Positions 1 to 6,394 are shown, counted from the first letter of the stretch. The stretch: 21,304 nt of DNA from an uncultured Acinetobacter sp. (GCA_946623365.1 CAMORE010000021.1:1-21304); one strand, 5' to 3'. Made by a program: numbers and translations. The notes: generated by a model not told the origin, from the letters alone.

Positions 1-126
1 CTTTTTTAAGACAGGTTTTCTTTCTTCCTGCCATTTCACGTTTTCCGCCCCAATTGGATTTTTGACAACATTTCATAATAAAAAAAATAACACGCTAATT
101 TGATTATGTCAATACATATTCAAGAT

Positions 127-157
127 AAAAACCGCCGTTTGTCACCGACGGTTTTAA
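127..157 (-). terminator. Rho-independent terminator of the lactonase-like gene
   Basis: On the minus strand AAAACCGTCG pairs with CGGCGGTTTT (one G-U pair), giving a 10-bp stem that runs into TTTTTATC. It begins about 20 bases after the stop codon of the gene at 176-931. The rest of 1-175 shows no gene or other signal I can support. Confidence 0.75.
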
Positions 158-175
158 TGCTCAAAAGTTTTTATA

Positions 176-931
176 TTAAAGTTCAATAAATTTCTTCTGT
201 TCTACATTCAAATACCCTTCAGGACAATGAGTTGAACAATAAATAGTTTTGTTGTTTTTTATAAATTCACGAACTTGCGTTAAGGTTTCTCTTGCTTTTT
301 CTTTATTCTCAAAAACTACTGACAACTCATCAGCGTATAATGCTGCATCACAATAGGTTACATCTCCATGGAACATATAATAACAATCATTATCTTTATC
401 TTCCAATATTGAAATTGAATTGCCTTTTGTATGTCCTTCTGCCCTTATCATAACAAGAGAATCTGTAATTCTTTGTGATTCAGAGAAATTTTTATACACA
501 CCGTCTGTAAATTTAACTTTTACAACATTATCACTTGATAGTTTCATATCGTCTGCTTCTTGCTCAGAGATATAAATTTTAGCATTCGGAAACATTCTTA
601 GTTCACCTGTGTGATCAGGGTGTTTGTGAGTAACAACAATTTTTGTTACATCTTCAATCTTGTAGCCTGTTGCATCAAACGCTTCTTTAAAAGTTGCAAT
701 TTTTTCTCCCATCCAAAGCGGTGCATCGTCTTTTTTTGGAAAATCAGGTGTGTCGTTTGGCATACCGGTATCGGATAAAATTACTTCATTACCGTCATCA
801 ATTAAAAAGTTCTGCAAAGATGAACCATATTTTACATCTTCGCATTTTTCTTTCGCGCGAGTTCCGCCAAATGCAAAAGCCTGTGTCATAAATCCGCCGT
901 CATAATATTTTAATGGAATAACTTTAATCAT
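176..931 (-). CDS. AHL-lactonase-like metallo-beta-lactamase-fold hydrolase
   Basis: A 251-aa cytoplasmic metallo-hydrolase with no signal peptide. Its zinc ligands are readable: H102, H104, D106 and H107 in THKHPDHTGE, H167 in EGHTKGN, D190 in HGDVTY and H235 in STHCPEG, with Tyr193 three residues after D190. From memory, this spacing and length nearly match the Bacillus N-acyl-homoserine lactonase AiiA (about 250 aa; H104/H106/D108/H109/H169/D191/H235, Tyr194), so lactone hydrolysis is a reasonable guess. The MBL fold is certain; the substrate is inference, and other lactonases or esterases share this layout. I place the start at 931, not 952, because AAGGAG lies 8 bases before that ATG and the upstream ATG has no Shine-Dalgarno. 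A promoter about 110 bases upstream and a terminator after the stop suggest a single-gene transcript. Confidence 0.85.
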   Translation of the reverse strand: MIKVIPLKYYDGGFMTQAFAFGGTRAKEKCEDVKYGSSLQNFLIDDGNEVILSDTGMPNDTPDFPKKDDAPLWMGEKIATFKEAFDATGYKIEDVTKIVVTHKHPDHTGELRMFPNAKIYISEQEADDMKLSSDNVVKVKFTDGVYKNFSESQRITDSLVMIRAEGHTKGNSISILEDKDNDCYYMFHGDVTYCDAALYADELSVVFENKEKARETLTQVREFIKNNKTIYCSTHCPEGYLNVEQKKFIEL

Positions 932-1038
932 AATTTTCTCCTTCTTTGCCATAACTTAAAATTTGCTTAGTTTTGGAATATCTTTTATTCTTTGCGTCAA
1001 GAAGTTTTTACCATTTACATTTACTATCGTATTGTATT

Positions 1039-1067
1039 ATTATCTTGAACAGATAAGTAAAATTCAA
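1039..1067 (-). promoter_or_regulatory. Promoter of the lactonase-like gene, overlapped by a dyad
   Basis: Minus strand: -35 TTGAAT (1067-1062), 17-bp spacer, -10 GATAAT (1044-1039), giving a leader of about 100 bases to the start at 931. The dyad CTTGAA-N13-TTCAAG (1044-1068) spans the space between the two boxes, where a repressor could bind. Confidence 0.5.
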
Positions 1068-1185
1068 GTAATAAGACAAGAATACATAACACTCGAATGT
1101 GAAAAATGTTCATCGGAATAAATATAAAAAAAGTAAATATGTAAAATTGAAGCAGAATAATCAGCAGTTTTTGTAATTTTAAATC

Positions 1186-1971
1186 TCAGTCTTTATTTAA
1201 AACATAAATAACTGACGAAGCGGCCTTTATTGCTGTAGTTTTCTTATTTTGTTTATATTCGGATACTGAATTATTTTCAGCATCAGATATTGTTTTTATT
1301 ACAATTAAAGGCACATTATTTCTCTGAGCAGTTTGAGCTATAGCTGCACTTTCCATATCTGTAGCTTCAGCATTAAATTCATCTCTTATTATTTGCTTTT
1401 GCATTTCTTGATTTACGAATATATCACCTGTTGCAATTGTACACAGTTTAATATTTATATTTTGATTTAAAATCAACTCTTTTTTAAATTTTTCCACAAG
1501 TTTTTTATCCGAACTAAATATAGTAGGTTTATTGGGTTCTATTCCGTTATCTATATAACCTTTTGGACTGCCAAACGCAGTTACATCAAAATCATGCTGC
1601 ACTAATTTATTTGCTATAATAAAATCTCCTGCTTTTATATCCGGTGATAAACTTCCTGCAATACCTGTGTTTATAATATATATAGGTTTATAATTATCAA
1701 TGATAAACTGTGCGGTAGTTGAAGCGGCAACTTTTCCAACTCCGCTTTTTATTAAAACTATATTATTATTACCTAAAGTTCCCTTTGTAACAATAAAATC
1801 GTTTTTTTGAATAGTTTTAGAATTCTTTAGGTTAGTACGAATTTCACTTATTTCCTCGTCCATTGCACCAATTATAGCAATAGTGTCTTTATGCTTTATG
1901 CAGCAATAAAATACGCAAGCAGTAAAGATTAAAATAAATACAAATAAGATATAAAACAGTTTTTTCTTCAT
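1186..1971 (-). CDS. mtnN: Membrane-anchored 5'-methylthioadenosine/S-adenosylhomocysteine nucleosidase
   Basis: This enzyme cleaves MTA and SAH (and 5'-deoxyadenosine in known homologues) to adenine and the thioribose, feeding methionine salvage; its SAH product SRH is the precursor of AI-2. Catalytic motifs are intact: IGAMDEE with E40 (E. coli E12), SGVGKVAAS, NTGIAGSL, LVQHDFDVTAFG, ATGDIFV, ATDMESAA with E207 (E. coli E174) and KTISDAEN with D230 (E. coli D197). The odd part is the N-terminus. KKK is followed by about 20 hydrophobic residues (6-25) before the catalytic domain, so the protein runs to 261 aa instead of about 230 and should be membrane-anchored or exported. Cysteines at 19, 23 and 24 leave a lipoprotein possible, but IFTAC is a poor lipobox. 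No clear Shine-Dalgarno precedes the start; a TATAAT box lies about 33 bases upstream. Confidence 0.92.
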   Translation of the reverse strand: MKKKLFYILFVFILIFTACVFYCCIKHKDTIAIIGAMDEEISEIRTNLKNSKTIQKNDFIVTKGTLGNNNIVLIKSGVGKVAASTTAQFIIDNYKPIYIINTGIAGSLSPDIKAGDFIIANKLVQHDFDVTAFGSPKGYIDNGIEPNKPTIFSSDKKLVEKFKKELILNQNINIKLCTIATGDIFVNQEMQKQIIRDEFNAEATDMESAAIAQTAQRNNVPLIVIKTISDAENNSVSEYKQNKKTTAIKAASSVIYVLNKD

Positions 1972-1980
1972 AATTGTATT

Positions 1981-2009
1981 TTATCATGATAATTTATTGC
2001 GGAATTATA
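1981..2009 (-). promoter_or_regulatory. Probable mtnN promoter -10 and leader palindrome
   Basis: A minus-strand TATAAT (2009-2004) lies upstream of mtnN with no convincing -35 box. In the resulting leader sits a perfect 12-bp palindrome, TTATCATGATAA (1981-1992), a possible operator or small hairpin. Confidence 0.4.
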
Positions 2010-2041
2010 CCTTCTTACACACCCGTTTATTGAATTTATTT

Positions 2042-2119
2042 ACTCCTCACCAGCTCTCCTCGCAAAGGGCGAGATCTCCTTCTACTTACGGGGAAGGTCG
2101 GGAAGGGTTGTGTTACTTC
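2042..2119. repeat. GC-rich intergenic dyad segment, possible repetitive element
   Basis: This segment is clearly richer in G and C than its surroundings. It contains two short hairpins in series: CTCGC-AAAGG-GCGAG (2059-2073) and CCTTC-N10-GAAGG (2078-2097). It lies between the divergent mtnN promoter and the promoter-like box at 2199. It reads like a dispersed palindromic repeat (REP/MITE-type), but only one copy is in the window, so this is a suspicion based on composition and symmetry. Confidence 0.4.
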
Positions 2120-2198
2120 GGATAATTCTGAAATATTCTGTCTCATCTGTTTGGATGATTTTTAAAATTTGCAAATGTTAATAATTGTAAAAATATTA

Positions 2199-2204
2199 TA
2201 TAAT
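2199..2204 (+). promoter_or_regulatory. Candidate -10 box for the unknown gene cluster
   Basis: TATAAT in a strongly AT-rich context, with no good -35 at 17 bp (TGTTAA is the nearest). It is the best start point for transcription of the genes from 2449 and would give a leader of about 240 bases that includes repeat element A. A weak hairpin (ACCTT-N5-AAGGT, about 2263-2277) lies in the leader. Confidence 0.35.
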
Positions 2205-2305
2205 ACAAATGGTATGATTGACTTTTAGTAATATCCCATTAAAAGAATCATAGCAGGGTAAAACCTTAAAACAAGGTAATCCTTCCAAAACATATCAAAT
2301 AAAGC

Positions 2306-2425
2306 GTGAACAGGTGAGCAAGTGATTGAGTGATTAAGTGAATATAAAATTACAAAATCATACAAGCTCAAACAAAAAACATTTTATACTCACTTAACCA
2401 CTAGTTCACATAACCACCCAATCAC
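2306..2425. repeat. Octamer inverted-array element A (5 + 5 units)
   Basis: The left arm has GTGA at 2306, 2314, 2322, 2330 and 2338, exactly 8 bp apart. After a 48-bp AT-rich loop, the right arm has TCAC or CCAC at 2390, 2398, 2406, 2414 and 2422, again exactly 8 bp apart. The 4-bp cores are complementary between arms and the 4-bp linkers vary; the innermost 12 bp pair almost fully (GTGATTAAGTGA with TCACTTAACCAC). The element sits just upstream of the Shine-Dalgarno of the gene at 2449. Confidence 0.85.
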
Positions 2426-2448
2426 TTTATAAAAAGGAGAGTACCGCA

Positions 2449-4197
2449 ATGGGTATGGCAGCATCACAGGCAAGGTATTTAGCACTTGTCGCAAGAAAAT
2501 CAAATTGTGAATATGAAGGACAGCAGATTAACCAGTCAAGGTTGATTCTGTCGAACCAATCAGCAAATTTATTTACTCAAATGCTCGGTTTGGAAGTTCC
2601 GACTCCGCCAAGTAAAGAGGATTATAAATATATTCAATACTCATTTAAAGATGGTGTAAGAGGTTACACAATGGACAAATGGGTACAATTGGATGAAGAT
2701 AGCAGCGACGGATATAATTATGCTGTTACATACCACTATAACAAAGATGAACAACAAGGTGCTCAAAAAATCAGAAGCAATCCTCAGGTTCAATTTTCAA
2801 ATAAAACAGTACCTCCTACCACTTATGAAACTGATATAGCCAAAATTCAAACCGCTCTGGAAAAAATCAAAAAGTGTCAGGCGGATTATGATAAAGCTGT
2901 TGAGGATTTGACTGCAAAGAAAAATGAAGCAAAACTGCTATCAACGTTTGCAGACCCTGTAACAAGTAACTTTGCTAAATCTGCGGTGCTTCAAAGTGAT
3001 GGCAGCTATCTTGTTACCAGAACAGACGCAAGATATATAAATAACACGAAATATCTTTATTATTCAACTACCGATGGTGGTGCTACAGACAGATATTACG
3101 ATTATAAAAATGATACATACTATACAAGTTTGGATCCGTTAACTCCGGATTCTTCTGCAACACACAATTACTATTCTGTTAACACAACCGACACATACAA
3201 AAATTATGCTGATTGTGATGCAGACATACAAACTAAAATAGACAATGCTTTAAAAATGTTAAAAAGCAGTGGAGCACTTCCTGAAACAACACTTTCTTCA
3301 AGGATATATTATTCAGATACATTAAAAGCTTTTGCTCTGGCTGATAATCTTGAAAACGTAGGAAAAGCTTCCGTAACTGAATCTTTGCCGTTATATTATT
3401 TGGAAACAGCGGATGTACCGACAGAGAGAGGACTCAGCTGTGTTTCAATGGAAAAGATGGAACAAGATTTGACTGATTTGCAAAATGCGGTAGATACGGC
3501 AAAAGGCAAATTAGAATCAGCAAATTCGGAATATGCAGTACTGAATGTTCCAAAATATATCGGGAATAATGAACTCACTCCCATATACGAACTTACCGAT
3601 GCTCAATTGACTGCTGTTAATAAAATTATAAATAGCATGAAAGATAAAAGTATTCCAAACAGGTTATCATACTGTTTTGACGGCAATGGTAATTATATCG
3701 GCGGTTTGTATACATATGAAGTAAACAACGTCACATATTATTCAACATATTTTGACCTTGCAGATTCAGTAAGAAGCGGAACCGGTATTAATAACATTGA
3801 TGATCAAATGAAATTGCCTATATACAATGTTCAAACCGTTTCTGTTCCTGTTGAAAATACGGAAAAGGCTGTATTAGAAACAGATGCAAAAGGCAGATTT
3901 ACATCTATAAGACTGGAAAGTGACAGTGTAACATATTCATTAACTACAGAATCACATACCGATGAAGACGGTTATCAAGATGCAATGAATCAGTATGACT
4001 ATGAAAAAGCATTATATGATAAAAGAGTGTCGGATTTGAACGCTCAAACTTCAATAATACAACGTCAAGATCAGGATCTTGAATTAAGACTAAAACAGCT
4101 TGATACGGAACAAAATGCACTTTCTACAGAAATTGATGCCGTAGCTAAGGTTGTTAAGGATAACGTAGAAAAATCCTTCAAGACATTTGGAGGATAA
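2449..4197 (+). CDS. Unknown 582-aa protein with helical ends, first gene of an uncharacterised cluster
   Basis: I do not recognise a characterised family. There is no signal peptide or membrane segment. The N-terminus (MGMAASQARYLALVARKSN, then EGQQINQ) looks helical. Predicted coiled coils lie near residues 125-165, 325-365 and 515-575, rich in K, E, Q, D, L and A. The stretches between are Tyr/Thr/Ser/Asp-rich and probably beta-rich, with recurring phrases such as NTKYLYYSTTDG and NNVTYYSTYFD. The first 28 residues and the last 30 or so resemble those of the 109-aa product at 6065-6394 (shared M1, G2, S6, R9, L13, A15, E21, Q25, I27; both end near SFK), so the two look like paralogues with and without a large insert. 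AGGAGA lies 8 bases before the ATG. Repeat element A precedes the gene and element B follows it. A secreted or surface-assembly component is a guess only. Confidence 0.85.
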   Translation: MGMAASQARYLALVARKSNCEYEGQQINQSRLILSNQSANLFTQMLGLEVPTPPSKEDYKYIQYSFKDGVRGYTMDKWVQLDEDSSDGYNYAVTYHYNKDEQQGAQKIRSNPQVQFSNKTVPPTTYETDIAKIQTALEKIKKCQADYDKAVEDLTAKKNEAKLLSTFADPVTSNFAKSAVLQSDGSYLVTRTDARYINNTKYLYYSTTDGGATDRYYDYKNDTYYTSLDPLTPDSSATHNYYSVNTTDTYKNYADCDADIQTKIDNALKMLKSSGALPETTLSSRIYYSDTLKAFALADNLENVGKASVTESLPLYYLETADVPTERGLSCVSMEKMEQDLTDLQNAVDTAKGKLESANSEYAVLNVPKYIGNNELTPIYELTDAQLTAVNKIINSMKDKSIPNRLSYCFDGNGNYIGGLYTYEVNNVTYYSTYFDLADSVRSGTGINNIDDQMKLPIYNVQTVSVPVENTEKAVLETDAKGRFTSIRLESDSVTYSLTTESHTDEDGYQDAMNQYDYEKALYDKRVSDLNAQTSIIQRQDQDLELRLKQLDTEQNALSTEIDAVAKVVKDNVEKSFKTFGG

Positions 4198-4233
4198 TAT
4201 GGTTAATCGCTTGGCTGCTTAGTTGTAGAACAA

Positions 4234-4395
4234 GTGAGCAGGTGGGCAAGTGAGCAGGTGAATTAAATTCGTTACGCTCACAGAATATATACAATACTCT
4301 AAAAAAGAAAGGAAGCAATAAGCTATAAGCAGACAAGTTTATATTTGGTTAATTTAAAATCACTTATTCACTTATTCACTTATTCACTTATTCAC
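4234..4395. repeat. Octamer inverted-array element B (4 + 5 units)
   Basis: Left arm: GTGA or GTGG at 4234, 4242, 4250 and 4258. Right arm: TCAC at 4360, 4368, 4376, 4384 and 4392, here almost perfect tandem copies of TCACTTAT. The spacing is exactly 8 bp throughout. The loop is about 98 bp, longer than in A and C, and contains a purine-rich stretch (about 4303-4318) without a usable start codon. The right arm ends 8 bases before the ATG at 4404, leaving no room for a normal Shine-Dalgarno. Confidence 0.85.
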
Positions 4396-4403
4396 TTGCG
4401 AAA

Positions 4404-5267
4404 ATGTCTTACAAAAACGATGGATACTTAGTAATAGCAAACAGATTCGGATCAGCGTCATCCGATGCTAAAGTCATGCTCTATGAAACCTATGACCGAT
4501 TAAGAGATTTAACAGTTGCCGGTTCAGCAGGCGCAGGAACAGGTTTTGAAGCCGCAGGCGGATTCTTATATCAGCTTGCAAGTTTATTTGCTCCGTCAGC
4601 CTTTATGACCACATTAGGCGGAACTCAAACAATGAATATCCCCGGAACCTCTTATTGGAATAAATACACAGGAGGAAACGGAGCAGGAACGGGCAGTTTT
4701 TCATCTTTTGGTGTTAATACTTTAGGTAATTACTCAGGATTTCCAAGCGGATTTGCCGCAAATTACGGATATCGCTCAAGCGGAACTACGACAGGCGGAG
4801 CTTCCGGAATCGCGGATTTAATATCAGGTTTTGGTTCATCTAACGGACAGACAACCGGTTTTGCTTCAGGAATAGGAAGTATTGCAGATATAGCCAGCAC
4901 AGCAGCATATGGAATCGGTACTGCAAACGGATACGGAATAGGAGCAAGCGGAGTATTATTACCTCTGGCAGGTATTGTTTCAGGTTGGGGCGGTATTATG
5001 ACAGCTGCTGCACCGTACTTAGGAGAATTCGGGCTTCCTGCTGTTGTAATGGGTAATTTAATGCAAGGTACTACATCTGCCGCATTATCAGCATATCAAA
5101 CTGTTTCAAGTAATATTGTCGCAAATGCCGATGCCATACTTTCTCAAAAAGTTGCAAATATAGAAACTGTTTGCAAAATGCTTGATACACAAGGCGATGT
5201 TGTAAGAAAAATGCTTAAGGATGATATGGAATCTAAGAGCAAAGATATTCAGGATTTAGGCAGCTAG
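4404..5267 (+). CDS. Unknown Gly/Ser/Ala-rich protein with a hydrophobic core
   Basis: A 287-aa protein of no family I recognise. Residues 1-38 look like a short charged helix region (YETYDRLRDL). Residues 40-180 are low-complexity, rich in G, S, A, T and aromatic residues (phrases such as GFGSSNGQTTGF and ASGIGSIAD). Residues 181-222 are strongly hydrophobic with Gly and Pro (SGVLLPLAGIVSGWGGIMTA, then LPAVVMGNLM), enough for one or two membrane-inserting helices. Residues 225-285 look amphipathic and helical (KVANIETVCKML, VVRKMLKDDM). There is no N-terminal signal peptide. The plan is loosely like translocator or pore-forming proteins exported by specialised systems, but nothing proves it. 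No Shine-Dalgarno is visible: octamer repeats run up to position 4399. Element C begins 5 bases after the stop. Confidence 0.8.
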   Translation: MSYKNDGYLVIANRFGSASSDAKVMLYETYDRLRDLTVAGSAGAGTGFEAAGGFLYQLASLFAPSAFMTTLGGTQTMNIPGTSYWNKYTGGNGAGTGSFSSFGVNTLGNYSGFPSGFAANYGYRSSGTTTGGASGIADLISGFGSSNGQTTGFASGIGSIADIASTAAYGIGTANGYGIGASGVLLPLAGIVSGWGGIMTAAAPYLGEFGLPAVVMGNLMQGTTSAALSAYQTVSSNIVANADAILSQKVANIETVCKMLDTQGDVVRKMLKDDMESKSKDIQDLGS

Positions 5268-5271
5268 ACAA

Positions 5272-5351
5272 GTGATTGAGTGAAATTTAATATAATCTTT
5301 TACAATTTTTGAAAATTAATAAACTTTTTAATCACTTGTTTACTTAATCAA
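5272..5351. repeat. Octamer inverted-array element C (2 + 3 units, degenerate)
   Basis: Left arm: GTGA at 5272 and 5280. Right arm: TCAC at 5332, then TTAC at 5340 and TCAA at 5348, which keep the 8-bp register but with substituted cores. The loop is 48 bp and AT-rich, the same length as in element A. This looks like a shorter, decayed copy of elements A and B, starting just after the stop codon at 5267. Confidence 0.7.
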
Positions 5352-5365
5352 CGATTGAAAAAATT

Positions 5366-5569
5366 ATGGAAAAGAGAACTTTTATACGTACATTATTAGA
5401 TATTCTTTTTGATAACGTTCTTGTGAAAACAATAACATCTATTGTAAAATTTTGTAACGAGCAAGCGTATTTTAACCAAAATAAATTAAAGTTTTCAAAA
5501 AATATGCCGATAGATAATATAGAAGTTACCCACGGTTCAAACAGGTTTTTGTTTAAAGTAAATAAGTAA
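5366..5569 (+). CDS. Small unknown protein, 67 aa
   Basis: A short ORF on the same strand as the cluster, framed by octamer elements C and D in the same way as the longer genes; that framing is the main reason to believe in it. The product is basic, with a possible amphipathic helix at residues 5-30 (TLLDILFDNVLVKTITSIVK) and a polar C-terminus (THGSNRFLFKVNK). There is no signal peptide and no recognised family. No Shine-Dalgarno is visible before the ATG. The stop codon overlaps the degenerate left arm of element D. It could be non-coding; an opposite-strand frame across the same bases is less likely because it runs against the cluster and through element C's right arm. Confidence 0.45.
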   Translation: MEKRTFIRTLLDILFDNVLVKTITSIVKFCNEQAYFNQNKLKFSKNMPIDNIEVTHGSNRFLFKVNK

Positions 5570-5681
5570 TCAGGCGAATTATATATGATAAAAAACAAAC
5601 AATATATAGCAAAAGCTAAAACGAATAAGTTTAAAACTCACTTATTCACTCAATCACTTAATCACTTGTTCACTTTTCCAC
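5566..5681. repeat. Octamer inverted-array element D (2 degenerate + 6 units)
   Basis: Right arm: TCAC at 5638, 5646, 5654, 5662 and 5670, then CCAC at 5678, all 8 bp apart. The left arm is decayed: GTAA at 5566 and GCGA at 5574 hold the register, and the adjoining CAGGCGAATTA closely matches CAGGTGAATTA in the left arm of element B. The loop is about 60 bp. It begins within the end of the ORF at 5366-5569. Confidence 0.75.
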
Positions 5682-5683
5682 AA

Positions 5684-5754
5684 TTGTTAACAAATGTAAC
5701 AAACATTGTACAAAATAGGCAATTATTGGCGGTCACATGTTTTATAATACATGT
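5684..5754 (+). promoter_or_regulatory. Candidate promoter and operators before the gene at 5784
   Basis: TATAAT at 5743-5748 is bracketed by two copies of the palindrome ACATGT (5735-5740 and 5749-5754), separated by exactly the 8 bases that contain the -10 box. Upstream lie the palindrome TTGTTAACAA (5684-5693) and the dyad AATGT-N5-ACATT (5693-5707). No good -35 is present at 17 bp, so this would be activator-dependent or weak if it is a promoter. It could give genes 5784 and 6065 their own transcript. Confidence 0.4.
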
Positions 5755-5783
5755 AGGCTCAATATGCATAGGAGAAAAAGCTT

Positions 5784-6053
5784 ATGCGTGAAGAACTACA
5801 AGATAATATTAAAAGGTTAGTGAATTTTATGAATTTTGCGAAGTCATTTTTCAAACGCAAAAATCCATTTAAAGAGCTTGCCGTTAGTCTTATCTCAAGC
5901 CTGAAGGACATGATGACAATTCGTCAAAAGCTGAAGATGGCAAAATACAGAGTTAGTTATCACCAACACCAGCTTCATAAAATGGAAAGCTTGATTGCAG
6001 AATCTAACGAACACACATTCCTGAAGGCAAAAAACTTGAACGAACTAAGATAA
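5784..6053 (+). CDS. Small basic helical protein, 89 aa
   Basis: The family is not recognised. The product is short, basic and predicted almost wholly helical: residues 1-28 form an amphipathic stretch (NIKRLVNFMNFAKSFFKRKN), and residues 33-80 look like a helical hairpin or coiled coil (VSLISSLKDMMTIRQKLKMA, YHQHQLHKMESLIAE). It has no signal peptide, no membrane span and no cysteine. AGGAGA lies 8 bases before the ATG. The stop is 11 bases before the next ATG, with that gene's Shine-Dalgarno overlapping this stop, so the two genes are very likely cotranscribed. Size, charge and position would suit a chaperone or structural partner of the larger cluster proteins, but that is speculation. Confidence 0.75.
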   Translation: MREELQDNIKRLVNFMNFAKSFFKRKNPFKELAVSLISSLKDMMTIRQKLKMAKYRVSYHQHQLHKMESLIAESNEHTFLKAKNLNELR

Positions 6054-6064
6054 AGGAATCTGTT

Positions 6065-6394
6065 ATGGGATTAATTTCATCAAGTTTTAGAATGATGTAT
6101 CTGACTGCTTATCAAATCACATTGGAGTCAAAGATACAATGGATTTCATCTGCAAAGATGGAACTCGTTGCATCGTCTGATGAGATTTTAGCATTAGGAA
6201 ACGATTTGGATCCTGAAAATCCTGCTGTTAAGCAAATGGAATATCGGCGAGAAAAATTAACAGCGTTGGAAAAGAAATTGGATTTACAGATGCAGGAATA
6301 TCAGAGCCGTTTGAAAATGGTAGAAGCGGAACTGGATTCAACAAGAAATGCCGTAAATAGTGCAATAGACAGATCATTCAAATACGAAGTGTAG
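6065..6394 (+). CDS. Short coiled-coil protein, paralogue of the ends of the 582-aa protein
   Basis: A 109-aa all-helical protein. Residues 1-35 (MGLISSSFRMMYLTAYQIT, then ESKIQWISS) align without gaps to the start of the 2449-4197 product, with 9 of the first 28 residues identical. Residues 65-109 are a heptad-patterned coiled coil (EKLTALEKKLDLQM, YQSRLKMVEAELDS) ending AIDRSFKYEV, matching NVEKSFKTFGG of the long protein. Relative to that protein the shared RLK lies one heptad (7 residues) nearer the end. It therefore looks like the minimal form of the same family, lacking the central insert. AAAGGA lies 7 bases before the ATG. It is the last gene of the cluster; a strong terminator follows 23 bases after the stop. 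Confidence 0.8.
   Translation: MGLISSSFRMMYLTAYQITLESKIQWISSAKMELVASSDEILALGNDLDPENPAVKQMEYRREKLTALEKKLDLQMQEYQSRLKMVEAELDSTRNAVNSAIDRSFKYEV

Noticed and set aside
5344..5598. 84-codon minus-strand frame opposite the small gene at 5366
   Set aside because: It runs against the cluster and through the right arm of element C, and it lacks a Shine-Dalgarno.
2306..5681. CRISPR array
   Set aside because: The period is 8 bp with degenerate linkers and inverted arms; there are no long repeats, spacers or cas genes.
5674..5682. TTTTCCACA, a DnaA-box match next to octamer repeats (possible origin or iterons)
   Set aside because: It is a single match, and the same 9-mer also occurs inside mtnN near 1491. 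There is no cluster of boxes and no replication gene nearby.
5585..5791. Open frame of 68 codons on the plus strand
   Set aside because: Its middle is just the TCAC octamer array of element D read in frame (HLFTQSLNHLFTF), it has no Shine-Dalgarno, and it crosses the promoter-like region into the next gene.
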